A stretch of DNA of 64,000 bases from Cladocopium goreaui (taxonomy: Eukaryota; Sar; Dinophyceae; Suessiales; Symbiodiniaceae): positions 565,049-629,048 of the forward strand of contig CAMXCT020001402.1 in NCBI GenBank assembly GCA_947184155.2, given 5' to 3'. Under the pieces are notes generated by a model that worked only from the letters and a program-made list of their open reading frames with translations, was not told the origin of the DNA and did no database searches. This document shows positions 59,948 through 64,000 of the stretch, in pieces. The position numbers and the translations under genes were made by a program. How positions within the stretch are numbered: position 1 is the stretch's first letter; the number at the start of each line of letters is the position of its first letter.

Positions 59948-62828
59948 CCCTTGCCAGCCCCTGACACGCTGATGACTTTTTCGCCCTTGATGGCACCTCC
60001 CTGGTGTCAAGACCGTCTTTGCTCCAAAAACTTCTGTTTCCCTGCAATTTATCCAAGAAAAGTTTGTAGAATATTAAGAAATTCAGTCAAAAATGTAGTT
60101 GATGGCTTCCACTTACTTCCAGGTATGATTGATGTGTCAGTGAGTTGGCGCTGAAATGTGCTGCAGCTGACAAGGTAGAGTCACTGATACTTCAAACTTC
60201 TAACAAATCGGGCAACCTGAAATAGCAAAACATTTCCCAAAACATGTTGCACTTGTTCAGACAAGATGTCTGGGGCATCTTAAAATAGTTTGCAGATTAT
60301 CTTTGGAAAAGTTTGCCACAGTCGGTCTGCAAAAAAATTTTAGGCTGTTTCTCCGGGAAATTGCTGAAAGTTTGAAGCCCGATGTCTCTCCAAACACCTT
60401 ACCTGAAAAACAAAAATGTCTCCCAACAATCTTGACATGTCTCCTTGACATCTTAACATGTCTCTCAGACATTTTGCCTGGACAAAAAGCAAGATGCCTC
60501 ACAGGCAAGGTAATATCTTAACATTTCTCACAGACATTTTGCCTGAAAAACAGGCCTAGATGTCCCCCAAACATCTGAACATGTCTCTCAGAATCTTGCG
60601 GGAAAACATGTCTCCCAGACATCTTAACATGTCTTTCTGAAAACAATGCCGAGGTGTCTGCATAAGAAATCTTAACATGCCTCTCAGGCATCTTGCCTGA
60701 AAATGACAAGATGTCTCCCAGACATCTTAACATGTCTCCCAGACATCTTGCCGGACAAAAATCCCAATATGTCTCCCAGGCATCTTGACATGTCTCTCAG
60801 AGACCTTGGCTGAAAATCATGCCAAGGTGTCTCCCAGACATCTTAACATGTCTCCCAGACATCTTAACATGTCTCTCGGACATTTTGCCTGAAAAAAATG
60901 CCAAAATGTCTCAGGCAATGTAACATGTCTCCCAGACATCTTAACATGTCTGGGAGACATCTTATTTTTCAAATATTTTTCTGTGCGTTCCACCACTTAT
61001 TTTTAGTGGAAAAAAGTGCTTCCACCACTTATTTTTTGCCACCTTCGACTGTTCCACCACTTCTGATGATACAAAAAAACTGCACGATGTCTGGGCGACA
61101 TGTTAAGATGTCTGGGAGACATGTTAAGATGTCTGAGAGACATCTTGCCACATTTCTTCTGGTACTGGTAAGATGTCTGGGAGACATGTTAAGATGTCTG
61201 GGAAACATGTTAAGATGTCTGGGGGACATGTTAAGATGTCTGGGAGACATGTTAAGATGTCCAGGAGACACCTTGGCAATTTTTCTTGGCAAGATGTCTG
61301 AGGGACATGTGCAGATGTCTGGGGGACATGTTAAGTAAGCTGTCTGAGAGATATGTGGGAGACACGTTAAGATGTCTGGGAGACATCTTGGCATTTTTTC
61401 AGGCAATGTGTCGTTTTTCAGGCAAAATGTCTGGGAGGCATGCTAAGATGTCTTGGAGACACCTTGGCATTTTTCAGGGAAAATGTTTGAGAGACATGTT
61501 CAGATGTCTGGGAGACATTTTTTTACGGGCAAGATGCCTGAGAGACATTTTAAAATCTGTGGGAGACATCTTGTTTTTTTTCCGGCAAGATGTCTGAGAG
61601 GTATGTTAAGATGTCCGAGAGACACGTGAAAGTATCTGAGAGACAGTTTGGCATTTTTTTCAGGCAAGATGTGTGCGTGCCATGTTAAGATGTCTGGGAA
61701 ACATGTTAAGATGATTGAGAGACATCTTGGCATTTGTTCAGGCAAAATGTCTGAGGGACATGTTAAAATGTCTGGGAGACATGTTAGGATGTATGAGAGA
61801 CATTTTGGATTTTTTGAAGGTTCAATATATCGGTCAACTTAGTCAACGTGTCTCTCAAAAAATCAAGTTTTCTTGTATTGTTTCTCCAAACCTTAAAAAC
61901 CTTTCTAACACAATTTCCCACACAGTTCATATCAACATGTCACTCCAGAAACCTTTACCTCTGGAGATGCCCTGGGATTACATTCCAAAAACAAAAAACT
62001 TTTTTTGATAAGATGTTTCACCAGGGAATTCATATCAGTCTCAGTCAATTCAGTTCCTGTCGGTCGGCGATGTTCAGCTTTGACTCTTGGGCCGTGCTTT
62101 TGACCCCTTCAACATGTGCTTGCTAAGGATACACAATGAGAAACAAAATTCATGAGTAGAGGAAAACAAGGAAATCAATTTTGGACATGTAAGAAAACTG
62201 TTCCACCACTTGTTGGATTTCCAAATCGGAACACACCCCACTCACGCAATTCAACATTTCCCCGTGAATACATACAAAACAAAATAACACTAGACATGAA
62301 TAGACATGATGTTTCGTGATCATAGTAACTAACCGTTAACCATGATAATGAGAACAACAACCATCATACCCATCATCAGTCATCGTGATAGACCATCACA
62401 TCTTCCCAAGTAATCAAAGATGATCAAATACCATCCAGCATCAGCAATCAACAATAATATCAAAATGTCAGCAAGGATCGTCAAATATTGAATATGATCA
62501 AACATCATGAAATCATATGAAATCATCAAAGACTCCGTAGACCCTAAACGGCGCCCCTTTTTCATCACTTGGATTTGCTTCAGGAACCATCCCCAAAATC
62601 ATAGATATTCATCATATTCACTTGATATCAACTGCCCAAGTAGTGGATGTTCCATTTTTCTCACTATCAGCAGATCATTCAGATCCCAAAATGATGTTCC
62701 CAGCTAGGTTTCCTGGTTTCCTCCACTAAATCGATGGATTTTGCACTGGTTTTTTTCATCGTTAAACAGGTCAGCAGTTCCACGGCCAGGTTTCGGCCAC
62801 TCCTCTTCGTCAGCGCTTCGCTGAAGGC
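59948..62828 (-). CDS. Unidentified minus-strand gene, at least three exons
   Basis: Exons with clean borders and coding composition: 62828-62768 (AFSEALTKRSGRNLAVELLT; acceptor CTGAGCCAG, donor GTTTAA), 62122-62057 (QAHVEGVKSTAQESKLNIAD then RQ; acceptor TCCTTAG, GA donor) and 60000-59948 (GGAIKGEKVISVSGAGKG; acceptor GACACCAG, donor GTCCAT). Exon 1 ends in phase 1 and exon 2 starts in phase 0, so an exon is missing between them. No domain is recognised. The interval between the second and third exons, about 2 kb, is filled by the inverted 21-bp repeat array, which would therefore be intronic. Confidence 0.5.
60400..61815. repeat. Large inverted array of a 21-bp repeat
   Basis: Copies of GTCTCCCAGACATCTTAACAT (21 bp), separated by GCCTGAAAAA/GCCAAGGTG-type spacers, run in one orientation from about 60400 to 60945. 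They run in the opposite orientation from about 60945 to 61815. At the turning point a perfect local palindrome (CATGTCTCCCAGACAT, CTTAA, CATGTCTGGGAGACAT) is followed by a 120-bp spacer with three TTCCACCACTT motifs. The Met-Ser-Gly-Arg-His-Val-type frames are repeat artefacts. Confidence 0.9.
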
Positions 62829-63600
62829 CTGGCTCAGATTTTTCACGGCACTTTTTCAATGGGATTTTGAGGGGTTTTGGATGAGTTTATATTGTATATA
62901 TATATATACAGTAGATGGTTTTAGATGATTTTAGATGATGTCAGATATTTTTGGAGTGTTTCATAGATGGTGTTGGATTTCAGATGATTTTTCGACCACT
63001 TTTGAACCAACAATTCGACTTGACAAATACAAAACTTGGTTTTACTACGGAAAAAAATAAACTCACCCACCAAAAAGTCTTAAATCTGATCCAGTTTGGG
63101 GGTGCAATCATTTTTAATCATACCAACATAGCGATGGATCAATGGTGATCTTACCAACCAAAACTTGGACGTTGCCAAGAAAAAATGTTAGGTTTGTCTC
63201 CACATGGGGGATGAACATCAGGCCACCAGGGTGATTAACCATTTTTCTGTATAATGTGTATATATATATAATATGTACATATTATACATTATACATATAT
63301 ATATATACAAATGTATATATGGTGTGTATATATATATATATACATATACATACATACATATACATATATATATACATTGTACTTATCCAATGTGAACCTA
63401 ATCCATCCATAAAGGGGTCACTGCAGTCTCTCACCATAGGTCATGCACAGACCATCGACATGCCCTTGGTTCAAGGCACCAGCTTCAGGGAAGCTAGGTT
63501 TGAGGGCGGGAGGGATCACTGCCTTGGAGCCATAACCTTTCGTAGGTGACGGGGTTCACCCAATAGCTGCATTGAGCGTGGCCGCTCATACCCAGTTTTC
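62829..63600. other. No supported gene
   Basis: Non-coding, with a TA/GTATA tract at 63255-63375. It holds a reverse-oriented remnant of the dispersed family containing GATGTTCATCCC at 63200-63240. The 5' part of a copia LTR may begin somewhere before 63740, but its left end was not identified. Confidence 0.45.
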
Positions 63601-63759
63601 TACATAAGACGGCAGTGGACCATCCCTTTTGCCCAACCTTGTGCGGTGATCGCTACCGGGATCCAACTTGTGGTGGTCGTGACAAAAGGCGCGGAGGCGC
63701 TGCTGCTTGGAGGTTGCTTGGATCAGCTGGAGCACTACCAATTACATTGGTAGCGGAGC
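63601..63759 (+). mobile_element. 3' part of a 5' LTR and tRNA primer-binding site of a copia element
   Basis: The stretch ending TTACA at 63746 is followed, after one base, by TGGTAGCGGAGC (63748-63759). This is the complement of an initiator-methionine-type tRNA 3' end (CCA-terminal), the usual Ty1/copia primer. LTRs characteristically end in CA just before such a site. The gag start codon follows 25 bp later. The LTR left end lies outside what I could define, so the start given is only approximate. Confidence 0.6.
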
Positions 63760-63783
63760 TGCCACAGTGCAGCATCCGGGGCC

Positions 63784-64000
63784 ATGTCTGAAGCATCGTC
63801 AGGAGATGCCTCAACAACTGGAGGTGGCGTGAGCAACCAATTAGCCAGTTTGGTGCCGACGTTTGATCCATCAAAGGACGACATGACCATGTATCAACAA
63901 CGAGTTGAACTAGTGCTAGCTGCCTGGCCGAAAAATCGCATCCAGGAGCTCATTACGAGATTGATTCTCAACTGTCAAGGAAGTGCTTTTCAAAAGTTAC
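63784..64000 (+). CDS. Ty1/copia-type retrotransposon Gag, N-terminal part (runs off the window)
   Basis: ATG at 63784, then 72 codons open to the window edge. After a Ser/Gly-rich leader comes LASLVPTFDPSKDDMTMYQQ, then VELVLAAWPKNRIQELITRL, then LNCQGSAFQKL. The order FDP, tryptophan-containing helix, then TRLILN.QGSAFQKL is typical of the Gag start of the copia-like polyproteins abundant in Symbiodiniaceae genomes (known family). The frame is intact as far as visible, with no stop or shift. It is unlike the genes around it in being intronless and on the plus strand. Confidence 0.82.
   Translation, partial: MSEASSGDASTTGGGVSNQLASLVPTFDPSKDDMTMYQQRVELVLAAWPKNRIQELITRLILNCQGSAFQKL

Noticed and set aside
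60898..61338. A frame with M-S-G-R-H-V-K repeats resembling a short-motif repeat protein
   Set aside because: It is entirely composed of the 21-bp DNA repeat and reverses with the array orientation; it also lies between exons of another gene.
63653..63874. A minus-strand frame overlapping the copia gag start
   Set aside because: Shadow of the plus-strand LTR and gag; the plus frame has the family motif and a primer-binding site.
1..64000. CRISPR arrays, bacterial operons, ribosome-binding sites and rRNA/tRNA genes
   Set aside because: None seen; tandem repeats here lack spacer structure and the gene architecture is eukaryotic.

Overview
The window looks like nuclear DNA of a dinoflagellate, most likely of the Symbiodiniaceae/Suessiales type. 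The reasons are internal. Genes are cut into very small exons (17 to about 170 nt) whose introns start with GT, GC or GA and end in AG, usually followed by G. Neighbouring genes run on the same strand over long distances. Simple repeats and short inverted-repeat elements fill the introns. The right edge carries the start of a dinoflagellate-style Ty1/copia Gag. No bacterial, plasmid or organellar features are present. Almost all long uninterrupted reading frames here are artefacts of repeats, so genes were found by joining short exons through splice sites, reading phase and known protein motifs.

Layout, left to right. 1-3145: two microsatellite arrays of a 9-bp unit flank an island rich in an AAACAAACGTTT-type motif. 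About 4.2 kb: one isolated minus-strand exon. 6.8-15.7 kb (minus): a complete CDK-type protein kinase domain in 15 exons that joins without a phase break (303 codons plus stop). 17.7-19.6 kb (minus): a poorly resolved gene. 19.7-21.5 kb: repeats. 21.6-24.25 kb (minus): a gene of unknown function with several longer exons. 25.3-31.6 kb (minus): scattered exons of one or more unidentified genes. 31.8-33.3 kb (minus): a CDGSH iron-sulfur protein in three exons. 35.7-51.1 kb (minus): a long modular gene. It has a twice-repeated 45-residue module, each copy built of three 45-nt exons, followed by Ala/Pro/Lys cassette exons and a basic, NLS-like C terminus. 51.85-54.85 kb: a satellite of roughly 224-311 bp units carrying telomere-like segments. 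56.3-59.3 kb (plus): an unidentified gene in five exons with consistent phase. It converges on another unidentified minus-strand gene at 59.9-62.8 kb, whose intron holds a large inverted array of 21-bp repeats. 63.7-64.0 kb (plus): the 3' end of an LTR, a primer binding site and the start of a copia gag.

At least ten copies of a short inverted-repeat element (ends TACCCTCTGGTAA / TTACCAGAGGGTA) lie in introns and intergenic DNA, together with two or three other small foldback families. The genes do not form an obvious pathway; co-orientation is the main organisational signal. Exon coordinates were read by eye; translation starts, and exons lacking a recognisable motif, remain uncertain.
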